The notes under the pieces are model-generated. The model searched no databases and was not told the origin of the DNA. It saw only the letters and a list, made by a program, of their open reading frames with translations. Shown piece after piece: positions 37,005-45,794 of a DNA stretch of 64,000 bases (positions are counted from its first letter, which is position 1; every line of letters begins with the position of its first letter). The DNA comes from Kitasatospora sp. GAS204B (GTDB taxonomy: Bacteria > Actinomycetota > Actinomycetes > Streptomycetales > Streptomycetaceae): positions 62,001-126,000 of the forward strand of contig NZ_JARZAG010000008.1 in NCBI RefSeq assembly GCF_029892155.1. Direction: 5' to 3'. The position numbers were made by a program, and so were the translations under genes.

Positions 37005-37664
37005 TCAGACCAGCGGTGCGCTGTGCCAGCGCTCGAAGACGCGACGCGGTCGCCCGGGCAGTTCGGCGCGGCCGGTTGCCCAGAGCAGCGTGGCCCAGGG
37101 GTCGTCGTCCGATCCGGCGGCCGCCGCCACCTCGGGGAAGAGCCGCGCCAACGCCCGCGCACAGAGCGCTCCCGGCGGCGCCCAGCTCAGACCGAGCCCA
37201 CGCACCACGTCCTCGGTGTGCACCAAGGTCTCCACCACGCCCATCGCGGCGAAGCCCTCGGGGTCGGCCACCCCGTACGAGTGGAAGGCGCGCACCTGCG
37301 GGCGAGCCGTCCGGACCACCGCGGCCAGCAGTGCGCCACCGGCCTCCGACAGCTCCAGCAGCGCGGCGGGCCCCTCCTCCCGTTGCCCGAACACCGCGTT
37401 GGCCGGACCGCCCGGCCGCTCCCGGTGCCAGCGCAGCGCCACGTAGCGGTCCAACGGCGTTCGCCGCGAGCCGACTTGGGCCGCATACGCCCACAGCCCA
37501 TCGGCGGCGTGCTCCAGTGTCTCCCAGCAGTCCCAGTCCAACTCCCCTGCCGGCACCGACCAGTCGGCGGTCAGTGCGCCGCCCAGCGTCTCCAGGCAGA
37601 GATCAACGGCCGCCTCGACGTCATCGGCGGTCACGGGCAGGCGAGCATCAAGATCATGATTCAT
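37005..37664 (-). CDS. Maleylpyruvate isomerase-fold (DinB-like) protein
   Basis: A 219-residue protein of the mycothiol-dependent maleylpyruvate isomerase N-domain/DinB_2 type. Candidate metal-binding histidines are in WETLEHAADGLWAY and VETLVHTEDVVRG. Members act as mycothiol-dependent isomerases or transferases or have unknown roles. I start at MNHDLDAR; the open frame runs 17 codons further up, and no ribosome site is clear at either place. It is read towards the same side as the GNAT gene but 88 bp apart, so cotranscription is uncertain. Confidence 0.75.
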   Translation of the reverse strand: MNHDLDARLPVTADDVEAAVDLCLETLGGALTADWSVPAGELDWDCWETLEHAADGLWAYAAQVGSRRTPLDRYVALRWHRERPGGPANAVFGQREEGPAALLELSEAGGALLAAVVRTARPQVRAFHSYGVADPEGFAAMGVVETLVHTEDVVRGLGLSWAPPGALCARALARLFPEVAAAAGSDDDPWATLLWATGRAELPGRPRRVFERWHSAPLV

Positions 37665-37752
37665 GGGGTGAAGGTAGCAAGTCCCGACCGTGCCGCGAGA
37701 CTCCATTGACAGCATCTGACGGCCTCGTCAACGGTCACCGCCCGTCGGCGAG

Positions 37753-38280
37753 CTACCCCGCCGCGAAACAGTGCACGGCCACCGTCACGCCGTTGGACCA
37801 GGTCTGATCCATCGTCAGCAGCAGTTCCCAACCCAGGCGACGATAGAGCTCGACGGCTGCCGTGCTGTCGGTCACCACGTCCAGTACCGGATGCAGCTCC
37901 CAGGCGCGCGCCTGTGCCACCACCGCGTCCAGCAGCCGCTCGCCGAGCCCGTGCCCACGCGCACCGGGTGCCACGTAGAGCCGACTCACCGCGCCGGCCT
38001 CAGCCGCTTCCCGACCCACGACCCGCGCCGCCCAGACCCCGGCCGCCGACGAGCCCGGACCACGGCAGAGCGCGGCGTGCCCGACGATCTCACCGGTGGC
38101 CGCCGAAACCGCCACCCAGGAGGCCAGTTGGTCGGACTCGACCAGCCAGCGGCCCGGCTCGGCGGGCCACACCACCGGGTAGCCGTCGGCCCGCTGGACC
38201 TCGCCGAGCGCGCTCACGCAGCCGGGCAGATCGCCGGACCAGCGCCGCCGGATCACGAACCGCTCCGAAGTCCCCGCCAC
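37753..38280 (-). CDS. GNAT family N-acetyltransferase
   Basis: A 175-residue acetyltransferase. Motif A is SRLYVAPGARGHGLGERLLD, the acetyl-CoA pyrophosphate-binding loop (R/Q-x-x-G-x-G/A), followed by motif B (STAAVELYRRLGWELL). It acetylates an amine of unknown identity. The N-terminal part (SGDLPGCVSALGEVQRADGY) resembles GNATs of the RimI-like group. No specific substrate clue comes from the neighbours. Confidence 0.88.
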   Translation of the reverse strand: MAGTSERFVIRRRWSGDLPGCVSALGEVQRADGYPVVWPAEPGRWLVESDQLASWVAVSAATGEIVGHAALCRGPGSSAAGVWAARVVGREAAEAGAVSRLYVAPGARGHGLGERLLDAVVAQARAWELHPVLDVVTDSTAAVELYRRLGWELLLTMDQTWSNGVTVAVHCFAAG

Positions 38281-38404
38281 CCCAGCCCCCTTGGCGTCGC
38301 GCCGACCGGACCGACCCTGGCACGGCGCGGTCGAACCCGGCGTCGCTCGATCGGACAGCGCGAGCGTAACACCGCGAAGTGGCTGCTCAACAGGGCTTCG
38401 GAAG

Positions 38405-38938
38405 TCAAGGGGCGGCGCTGGGCGTGGGACTCGTCAGCACCTCGATCGAGGTGAACCCCGGACACGTCGGCAGGGCCGTCAGCGTGGCGCTCCCAGAGTC
38501 CGCCGAACGGCCTGGCAGTTCGACTCGGAAGCATCGGTCGACTTCGTCGCCCCCGTAGGTGATCAGCCCTGGCTCCCGATAGACCGTCATGACCCTGATG
38601 TCGACCTTGAGGTCCGTGCCGCGCGAAACCGGCCGGAGCACCTGGACACCGACCGCCAGGACACCGTTCACGGTACCGGCCCTCGCTCTCTGTGCGGTCT
38701 GCGCGTCCCGCCAGAGGTCAGCGTCGGTAGCCATGGAACGCTGGCCCTGCGAATCGACTTGCTGCGCGAAAGACGCGGCCATCGTCGCGATCTGTTGATC
38801 CGCTTCTCGGCGGTTCACCCCGGCCTGCCGTGAATCGGACACCTCACTCCAGGCCAGACTGACCACCACCGTCAACACCAGCGCGGCCAGCACGCTCAGC
38901 GCACAGCCGCACCCTCTCCCCGGCTCTCCTGCTGACAT
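38405..38938 (-). CDS. Membrane-anchored hypothetical protein
   Basis: A 177-residue protein with one N-terminal TM helix (residues 13-30, CALSVLAALVLTVVVSLAW) and an extracytoplasmic C-terminal part, helical at first (ADQQIATMAASFAQQVDSQG) and then probably beta-rich, with two cysteines (VDRCFRVEL, ALPTCPGF) that could form a disulfide. I do not recognise the family. The ATG at 38938 follows a G-rich stretch; an ATG four codons earlier is an alternative. It is codirectional with the septum-formation-domain gene 168 bp upstream. Confidence 0.6.
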   Translation of the reverse strand: MSAGEPGRGCGCALSVLAALVLTVVVSLAWSEVSDSRQAGVNRREADQQIATMAASFAQQVDSQGQRSMATDADLWRDAQTAQRARAGTVNGVLAVGVQVLRPVSRGTDLKVDIRVMTVYREPGLITYGGDEVDRCFRVELPGRSADSGSATLTALPTCPGFTSIEVLTSPTPSAAP

Positions 38939-39105
38939 GACGTCCCCCAAGTCCCGGCGCTCATACGCTGCGTCACTGAATGATCAGCTGAACGCGCAGG
39001 ACCGGCGGCGGATCGGTGGCTTTCGTGTCCGAAGGGAGATGCGGCAGACACTTTCGTGGACGACTCCACAGAGCAGTTGGGCGGGCAGCCCGGAAAGCGC
39101 CTACC

Positions 39106-40620
39106 TCAGGTGGCGGCAGGAGCGGAGCCAGTGTCACCGGACTGCGGATCGGTCGTCGCTGCCGGCGAGGGCGGCTGGGCCGCCAGGGAAAGCGCCTTCC
39201 GGGCCAGGCTCTCGTCCAGCGACGGGTCCTGACCGCTGAGTTGGTCGACCAGGTCGTCGATCGGGGTGGAGTTGTCGTTGCCGGCCGTCTGCCACGCCGG
39301 CTGGTCCTGCTGGAGCTCGGTGGCCAGCATGCCCACCTGGTCCTTGGCGCTGTCCGGCCAGTTCTGCCGGCTGAGCGCGATGTAGGCCTGGTTCATGCCG
39401 AGGGCGGTGTGCTGGATCCAGGCCTGCGCGTCGGCGTTGTGGTCCGCCGGATCACCGGCGGGCCTCATGGCCTCCGCCTGGTCCAACTGGCTGACGGCCT
39501 GCAGGAAGTTCTGCTGATCAAACGTCAGGGTGGTCGTGTCGCGACGCAGCGAGCCGACGCTGCCTCCCGGCGTGGTGTCGTGCAGGAAGCAGAGGGCGGC
39601 GTGGCGGGTGCTGTCCCAGCGGGCCTGGGTGTTCGGGTAGACGTAGCGGATGCCGACCGTGGCGGGTCGAGCCCACGGGTCGAGGATGTAGGAGAGTTCG
39701 GCGCTCTGGCACATGCCGGAGGCCTCGTTCGCGACTGCCTGCGCACCCGGGAAGTGGTCGTCGGCGAGCGTGACCGTCGACATCACCTCGCCGTAGTGCG
39801 GAGCGTCGCAAGCCGTCCGCACGCGCTGGATGCCGCTCGGCGTGGTGCGCTCGGTGAAGCAGTCGCCCGGCCGCAGCCCGAAGGGGCCACTGCCCGGCGC
39901 CGCCCCGACGGTGGTGGTGCTCGCTTTCGCGTCCCGGAAGCCGATGACCAGGCCCACGCCCGTGACCACGCTCCCGAGCAGCCCCAGCACGCCGAGCACC
40001 ACGCCCGCGACGGCCAGCCCGCGACCGGCCTGGCGACGCCGGCCGAGCTGGACCAGCGCGGCGATCCCGAACCCGAGCGCGGCCGGCCAGAGGCAGCAGG
40101 TCAGCCCGGTGACGAGCGAGGTGACGGCGAGCCCGTTGGTACCCGCGAGCTGGGGCTGGGCGCCATAGGGCCCAGGCTGCTGCGGCGGGTAGTACGGGGC
40201 GGCCCCGGGCTGCGCCCAGGGGTCCGTGGGCGGGAGCTCGGGGGCATCGCCGACCGGGGGCGCCCACGGGTCGGCCGGCGGCTGCGGCGACACGAGGGCG
40301 GTCGGGGTCGCGGGCTCGGGAGCGCCAGCGGGCTCGGGAGCGGCGGCGGGCTCAGGAGCGGCGGCGGGCTCAGGGGCGGCGGCGGGCTCAGGGGCCGCAG
40401 TGGGGGAAGGCTCGGCGATCTCCAGCTCAACGGTCACCGGCTCAGCAGCCTGTGGAGCGTCCTTCGGGGACTCCTCAGCCGCCACGGAATCCGCCGGGGC
40501 CTGCGCAGCCTTCTTCAGCATGTTCGGCGCCGCGTCCGGCACCGCGTCCTGCGCGCCGTTCTCCGCCACGTGGGCGGCCTCCGGCGCCTCCTCGGCGCCC
40601 TGTCCCGATATGTCCACCAT
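39106..40620 (-). CDS. DUF4190 and septum-formation domain membrane protein
   Basis: A 504-residue protein. Residues 1-150 are low-complexity with PEPAAA repeats and proline-rich YYPPQQPGPYG. Residues 160-235 form a DUF4190 unit with two TM helices (SLVTGLTCCLWPAALGFGIA, LAVAGVVLGVLGLLGSVV). The C-terminal half carries the septum_form domain (LRPGDCFTERTTPSG, TACDAPHYGEVMSTV, with further Cys in ASGMC and ALCFLH) outside the membrane. Proteins of this type are widespread in actinobacteria; a role in septation is suggested only by family name. The ATG at 40620 excludes 36 Arg-rich upstream codons. Confidence 0.82.
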   Translation of the reverse strand: MVDISGQGAEEAPEAAHVAENGAQDAVPDAAPNMLKKAAQAPADSVAAEESPKDAPQAAEPVTVELEIAEPSPTAAPEPAAAPEPAAAPEPAAAPEPAGAPEPATPTALVSPQPPADPWAPPVGDAPELPPTDPWAQPGAAPYYPPQQPGPYGAQPQLAGTNGLAVTSLVTGLTCCLWPAALGFGIAALVQLGRRRQAGRGLAVAGVVLGVLGLLGSVVTGVGLVIGFRDAKASTTTVGAAPGSGPFGLRPGDCFTERTTPSGIQRVRTACDAPHYGEVMSTVTLADDHFPGAQAVANEASGMCQSAELSYILDPWARPATVGIRYVYPNTQARWDSTRHAALCFLHDTTPGGSVGSLRRDTTTLTFDQQNFLQAVSQLDQAEAMRPAGDPADHNADAQAWIQHTALGMNQAYIALSRQNWPDSAKDQVGMLATELQQDQPAWQTAGNDNSTPIDDLVDQLSGQDPSLDESLARKALSLAAQPPSPAATTDPQSGDTGSAPAAT

Positions 40621-40766
40621 GGTCGCGCTCGCTCCCCCTACCGCTGCCGTGCTGCCCGCGCAGCCGTCCGATCGAGGCCGGACTCTAGCGGATCTTGGGG
40701 ACAGGCATCGGCGCCGCCCCCACCCCACCGATCACGGCAGGGCCGGCGGGCGGCGCCGAGCGCGGG

Positions 40767-42008
40767 TCAGGCCTGCGGCGGGGCGACCGAGGCGAGGTAG
40801 GCGTTCGCCTTCGCCGGGTCGAAGAACCAGTTCTCGAAGTCCGCCGGGTCGTTGAAACCGTTGGCGAACCGGTGGGCCACCGGCGGCAGCTGGCCGGCGG
40901 CGCCGATCAGGTTGAGCACGTGCTCCGGCGGCGGGGCCAGCATGGCGTTGGTCCACTTGGTGACGTGCTGGGCGTCCTCCCAGTAACGGTCGAAGGCGGA
41001 CTGCATGAACTCGCGGTCGAACGGCTTGTCCTCGTGGTCCAGGATCGCCTGCAGGTAGACGGCGGCGCACTTGGCGGCGTTGTTGGAACCCTGGCCGGTG
41101 ATCGGGTCGTTCGCGACCACCACGTCGGCAACGCCCAACACCAGGCCACCACTCGGCAGTTCACCGATCGGGTTGCGCACCACGGGGGCGTAGCGGCCGG
41201 CCAGGGTGGCACCGGCGTCGGTGAGTTCGACGCCGCCAGTGGTGCGGTCGTACTCCCACGGCGTGAAGGTCTTCATCAGGTCCAGGGTGAGCCGCAGGTG
41301 CTCGGCCGGCTCCTTGACGTCGCCGAAGACGTCCAGCGGGCCGCCGGGGATTCCCTCCCAGAACAGGATGTCGCAGTCGCCCGACACGGTCAGCGCGGGG
41401 ATCACGAAGAGCTCGCCGACGCCCGGGACCAGGTTGCAGCGCACGGCACGGAAGTCGTGCTCGGGGCGCGGGCCGAGACCGTGCACGTAGGCGACGGCGA
41501 GCGCGCGCTGCGGCGCCTCGTAGGGCGAACGGCTCGCGTCGCGGCCGAACATCGAGACCAGTTCACCCTTGCCGGCGGCCACCAGCACCAGGTCGTAGGT
41601 GCGGGCGAAGTAGTCCAGGTCGGAGACGGCGACGCCGTGCACGACCACCTGGCCGCCGCGCTGGGCGAAGGCCTCCAGCCAGCCGGCCATCTTCAGCCGC
41701 TGGTCGACCGACTGCGCGTAGCCGTCCAGTCGGCCCACCCAGTCGATCACTCTGGCGGAGTCGGGACCGGCCACCGAGACGCCGAGCCCCTCGACCTTGG
41801 GCGCCTCGGCCTCCCAGAAGTTGATGCCCAACTCCCGCTCGTGGCCCAGCGAGGTGTCGAACATGCACTGGGTGGAGAGCACCCGCCCATCGCGCACCTC
41901 GTCGGCGGTGCGGTTGGTCATCACCGTCACGTCGTAGCCGTGGGACTGGAGGCCCAGGGCGAGCTGGAGTCCGGCCTGCCCGGCCCCGACTATCAGAATC
42001 TTGCGCAT
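40767..42008 (-). CDS. Styrene/indole monooxygenase-like (StyA-type) flavoprotein in a conservon
   Basis: A 413-residue FAD-dependent monooxygenase. The N-terminal dinucleotide fold is ILIVGAGQAGLQLALGL. TADEVRDGRVLSTQCMFD, and VADVVVANDPITGQGSNNA near residue 300, match the StyA group of two-component flavoprotein epoxidases. Such enzymes need FADH2 from a separate reductase (StyB); none is adjacent. The gene is the last of the leftward cvnA-B-C-D set, 61 bp after cvnD, the place where P450 genes stand in several known conservons. The ATG at 42008 starts the FAD fold exactly. Substrate unknown. Confidence 0.88.
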   Translation of the reverse strand: MRKILIVGAGQAGLQLALGLQSHGYDVTVMTNRTADEVRDGRVLSTQCMFDTSLGHERELGINFWEAEAPKVEGLGVSVAGPDSARVIDWVGRLDGYAQSVDQRLKMAGWLEAFAQRGGQVVVHGVAVSDLDYFARTYDLVLVAAGKGELVSMFGRDASRSPYEAPQRALAVAYVHGLGPRPEHDFRAVRCNLVPGVGELFVIPALTVSGDCDILFWEGIPGGPLDVFGDVKEPAEHLRLTLDLMKTFTPWEYDRTTGGVELTDAGATLAGRYAPVVRNPIGELPSGGLVLGVADVVVANDPITGQGSNNAAKCAAVYLQAILDHEDKPFDREFMQSAFDRYWEDAQHVTKWTNAMLAPPPEHVLNLIGAAGQLPPVAHRFANGFNDPADFENWFFDPAKANAYLASVAPPQA

Positions 42009-42058
42009 CGCTGCCTGCCTTCTTGCTTGCTGCCCAGCTGGTGGGGCGAGGAGGTGAA

Positions 42059-42073
42059 CTGACGGACCGTCAG
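42059..42073. repeat. CTGAC-N5-GTCAG palindrome at the end of cvnD
   Basis: CTGACGGACCGTCAG overlaps the CvnD stop region and lies between cvnD and the flavoprotein gene. It could act as an intra-operon attenuator or RNA-stability element. Confidence 0.6.
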
Positions 42074-42747
42074 ATATGAGCGGCGGCAACGGCCGGCTCG
42101 GCGGCCAGTGCGTTCAGCACCAGCGCGGTCAACACCGCGACCACCGAAGAGCGTTCTCGTGCGTCGCAGATCAGCACCGGCACCTGCGGCGGCACCGCCA
42201 GCGAGTCCCGCACCGCCTCGGGCGAGTAGACCGGCGCGCCGTCGAACTGGTTGACCGCCACCACGAACGGCAGCCCGCTGCCCTCGAAGTAGTCCAACGC
42301 CGGGAAGGAGTCGGCCAGTCGGCGGGTGTCCGCGAGGACCACCGCGCCGACCGCGCCACGCACCAGGTCGTCCCACATGAACCAGAACCGGCCCTGCCCG
42401 GGGGTGCCGAACAGGTAGAGCACCAGGTCCGAGTCGAGACTGATCCGGCCGAAGTCCATCGCCACGGTGGTGGAGGACTTGGCCGGGACGGCCGCGGTGT
42501 CGTCCACGCCGATGCTCGCCTCGGTCATCACCGCCTCGGTGGTGAGCGGCGGGATCTCGGAGACCGCGCGGACGAAAGTGGTCTTGCCGACCCCGAAGCC
42601 GCCCGCCACCACGATCTTGGTGGAGGTCGCGTTGCCGGTCACCAGCGGGACGCCCGGCGGCACGGCCACGGCACCGCCGGAACCATCGGACCTGCCGTAA
42701 CCATCAGACCCGCCGGAGCCGCCGAACTCAGAGCTTGCGAAGTCCAC
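42070..42747 (-). CDS. CvnD-type GTP-binding protein of the second conservon
   Basis: A 225-residue GTPase-like protein. After a Gly/Ser-rich N-terminus (residues 5-28) come Walker A GGFGVGKTTF, the DDTAAVPAKSSTTVAMDFGRI switch region, G3-like LFGTPGQGRF and the degenerate NQFDGAP motif. It is about 60% similar by eye to the first conservon CvnD. The GTG at 42747 lies inside cvnC (20-bp overlap), the same arrangement as at 280-302. It is the presumed switch of the CvnA-D membrane complex. Confidence 0.92.
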   Translation of the reverse strand: MDFASSEFGGSGGSDGYGRSDGSGGAVAVPPGVPLVTGNATSTKIVVAGGFGVGKTTFVRAVSEIPPLTTEAVMTEASIGVDDTAAVPAKSSTTVAMDFGRISLDSDLVLYLFGTPGQGRFWFMWDDLVRGAVGAVVLADTRRLADSFPALDYFEGSGLPFVVAVNQFDGAPVYSPEAVRDSLAVPPQVPVLICDARERSSVVAVLTALVLNALAAEPAVAAAHI

Positions 42748-43237
42748 CCAGCACCCTCTCCAACAGAACCCGCTTGGACGCCGGAACCTCGCCGGTGCCG
42801 TCCAGGTCGGTGCCGTCGGCCACATCCGCGCCGTGCACCCTGATCCTCCCCTGGTCAGCAAGGTCGCTGACCAGCACCTTCACCACACCGAGCGGCATCC
42901 GCAGCAGCGCCGAGATCTCCGCGATCGAACGCATCTGCCCTCGGCACACGTCACAGATCGCGGCCAGCTCGGGCAGGCTGCGGTCGGCCGGGTCGGCCGG
43001 CCGGTTGAGCGCCGACACCAGGGTCTCGACCAGCAGCACCCGGCCGAACCGGGTCCGCCCGCGGGTGATCGCGTACGGCCGCACCCGGGAGGAACGCCCT
43101 TGCCCCGAACGGACGGTGTCCGTACGCCGCCCCAGGCCGATGCCACCACCGCTTGTGCCACCGCTACTTGTGCCACTGCCGCTACGGGCGGTGCCGGGCA
43201 TGCTTCTCATCTCCTCCGGGCTCGAATCCAGGCTCAT
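42728..43237 (-). CDS. CvnC-type DUF742 protein of the second conservon
   Basis: A 169-residue DUF742 protein. A Gly/Ser/Thr-rich N-terminus (residues 10-45) precedes VRPYAITRGRTRFGRVLLVETL and the winged-helix-like RSIAEISALLRMPLGVVKVL, ending RVLLERVLGGLRKL like the homologue at 1-302. The ATG overlaps the cvnB stop by 4 bp. A longer open frame extends to 44041 but runs through cvnB and cvnA sequence and is not used. Confidence 0.92.
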   Translation of the reverse strand: MSLDSSPEEMRSMPGTARSGSGTSSGGTSGGGIGLGRRTDTVRSGQGRSSRVRPYAITRGRTRFGRVLLVETLVSALNRPADPADRSLPELAAICDVCRGQMRSIAEISALLRMPLGVVKVLVSDLADQGRIRVHGADVADGTDLDGTGEVPASKRVLLERVLGGLRKL

Positions 43238-43710
43238 CGGACGGCCATCGCCCGGTGCAACTCGCTGCGCACCTGCGGCGTCAGCGCATGTCCGGCGCGC
43301 TCGACGAGCAGCGACATCTGGTAGGCCAGGACGCCCAGATCGCAACTGAGCGCGGCGTAGACACCGAGGCAGGACCCGTCGCTGATGGCCATCACCACCA
43401 GGTGGCCCTCGTCCATGGTCACCATGGTCTGCTTGACCCCACCGAAGTCGATGGCACGCGCCAGGCCCTGCGCAAGGCTGGTCAACGCCGAGACGATGGC
43501 GGAGAGTTGATCGGATCGCTGGCCCTGCTGCGAGTCGGCGAGCAGCAGCCCGTCGGAGGAGACCACGACGGCCTCCTCGACTCCGGCGACCAGGCCGAGG
43601 AAGTCGCCCAGCAGCCAGCGGACGTTGAGCGCGCCCTGACTGACCGGCTGGCCGGCGTTGTTGGCCGTGGCGGCGGCGGCCGGGATGTTCCGGTAGTCGT
43701 ATTCGCTCAT
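43234..43710 (-). CDS. CvnB-type Roadblock/LC7 protein
   Basis: A 158-residue Roadblock/LC7 domain protein. The core (NVRWLLGDFLGLVAGVEEAV, VVSSDGLLLADSQ, MDEGHLVVMAI, GVYAALSCDLGVLAYQM) matches conservon CvnB proteins, which resemble MglB-like regulators of small GTPases. It probably bridges the CvnA kinase-like protein and the CvnD GTPase. ATGA overlaps link it to both cvnA and cvnC. Confidence 0.93.
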   Translation of the reverse strand: MSEYDYRNIPAAAATANNAGQPVSQGALNVRWLLGDFLGLVAGVEEAVVVSSDGLLLADSQQGQRSDQLSAIVSALTSLAQGLARAIDFGGVKQTMVTMDEGHLVVMAISDGSCLGVYAALSCDLGVLAYQMSLLVERAGHALTPQVRSELHRAMAVR

Positions 43711-45794
43711 CGGTCCTGTTCCTCGGCGGCGGACTCGCGAGCCGCTTGGCGCAGCCCGCTCTGGAAGCCGCCGAGTCTGCGACGCAGTTCTTCGGCGGAG
43801 GTACGGGAACGGTGCGGGCCGGATGTCTCAGCGGTGTTCGGAGCCGGCACGGCGTCCGCCGCGCTGCCGCCACCCGCAGCGGCCTCACTGCCCGCCGACT
43901 CGGTGGCGACCCGGCGCAACCCGGAGGTCGGCAGCTCGCCGGTGCCCGGCAGGCCGCCGGCTCTGGGCACCCGCTTGGGGAGACCCAGCGAGGTGAACTC
44001 GCCGCCCTGCGGCGCGGTGGGGCCGGCCGGCCGGCCGCCACCGAGCTGACTGATCGTCAACTGCCGGGTGGGGGTGTCGAGCGGGGAATCGTCGGGGAGC
44101 TCGGGCGCGGCGGGCCAGCCAGGCACGGTGGGCTCGGCAGGTCCGGCAGGTCCGGCAGGTCCGGCAGGTCCGGTCGGCATGGTCGGCGCACTGGTCGCGC
44201 CTGACGAGGCCACTGCGGCCGACTCGCTCGACGCGCCCGGCGCGGGGGCGACACCGTTCACCGGCTCGCCCGGGGCCGCGTGCGCCGGACGGCGGCGCGG
44301 CAGCGCGGGCAGGCCCGGGTCGTCCAGCCCGGCGCCCTCGGCGGGCGCCGCCTGACGGTGCGTCGCGGGCGCGGACGCGGACGGGACCGCCCGGGCCGCC
44401 GCCTGTGTCACCGCGTCCGCCGCGGCCCGCTCGGCGGCCGCGAACTCCGTAGCCAGCCTGGCCCGTTCGGCACCGGCTGTGGCACTCCGCTCGGCCCGCC
44501 GCTGGTCGTCCAGGTCGGCCGTGCTCAACTCGTCCTGGTGCAGTGCCTCGCGCGGCAGCACCACCATCGCGCTGATCCCGCCGCCCTGCCCGTTCTCCCG
44601 CAGCTGGACCCGGACGCCGTGCCGACGGGCCAGCCGGGCCACCACGAAGAGCCCCATGCTGCGGCCGGTGAGCGCCCCCGCGAGCAGCGCGTCGCGGCGC
44701 TCGGCCTGATCGGTCGGCAGCGGCTCGGCGAGCTGCTCGTTGAGTGCGCGCAGCCGCTCGGCCGGCAGCCCGATGCCGCGGTCGGTGACCGCGAGCATCA
44801 GCTCACCGTTGTCCAGCAGCCAGCCGCCGACCTCGACCTGCTCCTGCGGCGGAGAGAACGCGGTGGCATTCTCCAGGAGTTCGGCCAGCAGGTGGCTGGT
44901 GTCGTCGGCGACCGCGCCGGTGAGCCGGACCGCGGCGAGGAAGCCGGGCTTGACCCGCTCGTAGCGCTCGATCTCGGAGATGGCGGCCCGCACCACGTCG
45001 AGCAGGGCGACCGTCTTGCGGCTGCGCGAGCTGTTCTCCAGACCGGCCAGCAGCAGCATGTTCTCGCTGTTGCGGCGCATCCGGGTGGCCAGGTGGTCCA
45101 GGCGGAAGAGGCTCTCCAGCTGGGCCGCGTCGGCCTCCCGGCCCTCCAGCGCTTCGATCAGCACCAGCTGGCGCTCCACCAGGGTCAGGGTGCGCATCGC
45201 GAGGTTGACGAACGTGGCGTCCACGCTGCCCTGCAGCTCGTCGCGCTCCTTCGCCAGGCCGTCCCGCTCGGCCAGCAGCAGTTCGCACTCGCGCAGCAAC
45301 TCCTCGAGCCGCGCGGCCGACTCACCGTTGGCGGTCATCACCTGCTGCCACTGACCGGTCAGCTCCCGGTGCTGGCGCTGGAGTTCCTCGCGCTCCTGGA
45401 GCAGGGCCCGGTGCTCGTCGGACAGCGCTTGCAACCGGCCGCCCTGTGCCTCGCGTTCGGCGATCAGGCGGGCGCGTTCCTCCAGCAGGCCCCCACGCTC
45501 GTCGAGCAGCGCGGCCAGGTTGCGGGTGGCCAGGTCGCGGGCCTTCTCCAACGGGCGGGCGGTGACTCGGCGGACCACCACGGCGGTGCCTCCGACCAGC
45601 ACCACGGCCGCCGCGCCGCCGGCCACCCACAGGTCACTGCCGCCGCTGCCGTGCGCGGCGCCGCAGCCGGTGAGGGTGGTCAGACCTGGCAAGACGATCA
45701 GCGACCCGAGGAGGCGGCGCCGAAGTCGCCGACCCACCACCGGCCCCAAGCGGTGGTGCTGCGCGGGTTGCTGACGCGCGGTCCTCTTACGCAA
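43707..45794 (-). CDS. CvnA-type sensor histidine kinase-like protein
   Basis: A 695-residue protein. An N-terminal hydrophobic segment ends in a lipobox-like LTGC (Cys44), followed by a TM helix (LWVAGGAAAVVLVGGTAVVV), a long coiled coil (about 85-195, LLEERARLIAEREAQGG), a dimerisation region lacking a standard H-box, an HATPase domain (LLAELLENATAFSPP, DRGIGLPAERL, GRSMGLFVVARLARRHG) and a Pro/Ala-rich tail of about 250 residues. The open frame starts with TTG at 45794; GTGs at 45740 or 45737 would put the lipobox Cys at residue 25-26, the normal distance. It heads the conservon and likely senses an envelope signal. Confidence 0.88.
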   Translation of the reverse strand: MRKRTARQQPAQHHRLGPVVGRRLRRRLLGSLIVLPGLTTLTGCGAAHGSGGSDLWVAGGAAAVVLVGGTAVVVRRVTARPLEKARDLATRNLAALLDERGGLLEERARLIAEREAQGGRLQALSDEHRALLQEREELQRQHRELTGQWQQVMTANGESAARLEELLRECELLLAERDGLAKERDELQGSVDATFVNLAMRTLTLVERQLVLIEALEGREADAAQLESLFRLDHLATRMRRNSENMLLLAGLENSSRSRKTVALLDVVRAAISEIERYERVKPGFLAAVRLTGAVADDTSHLLAELLENATAFSPPQEQVEVGGWLLDNGELMLAVTDRGIGLPAERLRALNEQLAEPLPTDQAERRDALLAGALTGRSMGLFVVARLARRHGVRVQLRENGQGGGISAMVVLPREALHQDELSTADLDDQRRAERSATAGAERARLATEFAAAERAAADAVTQAAARAVPSASAPATHRQAAPAEGAGLDDPGLPALPRRRPAHAAPGEPVNGVAPAPGASSESAAVASSGATSAPTMPTGPAGPAGPAGPAEPTVPGWPAAPELPDDSPLDTPTRQLTISQLGGGRPAGPTAPQGGEFTSLGLPKRVPRAGGLPGTGELPTSGLRRVATESAGSEAAAGGGSAADAVPAPNTAETSGPHRSRTSAEELRRRLGGFQSGLRQAARESAAEEQDR

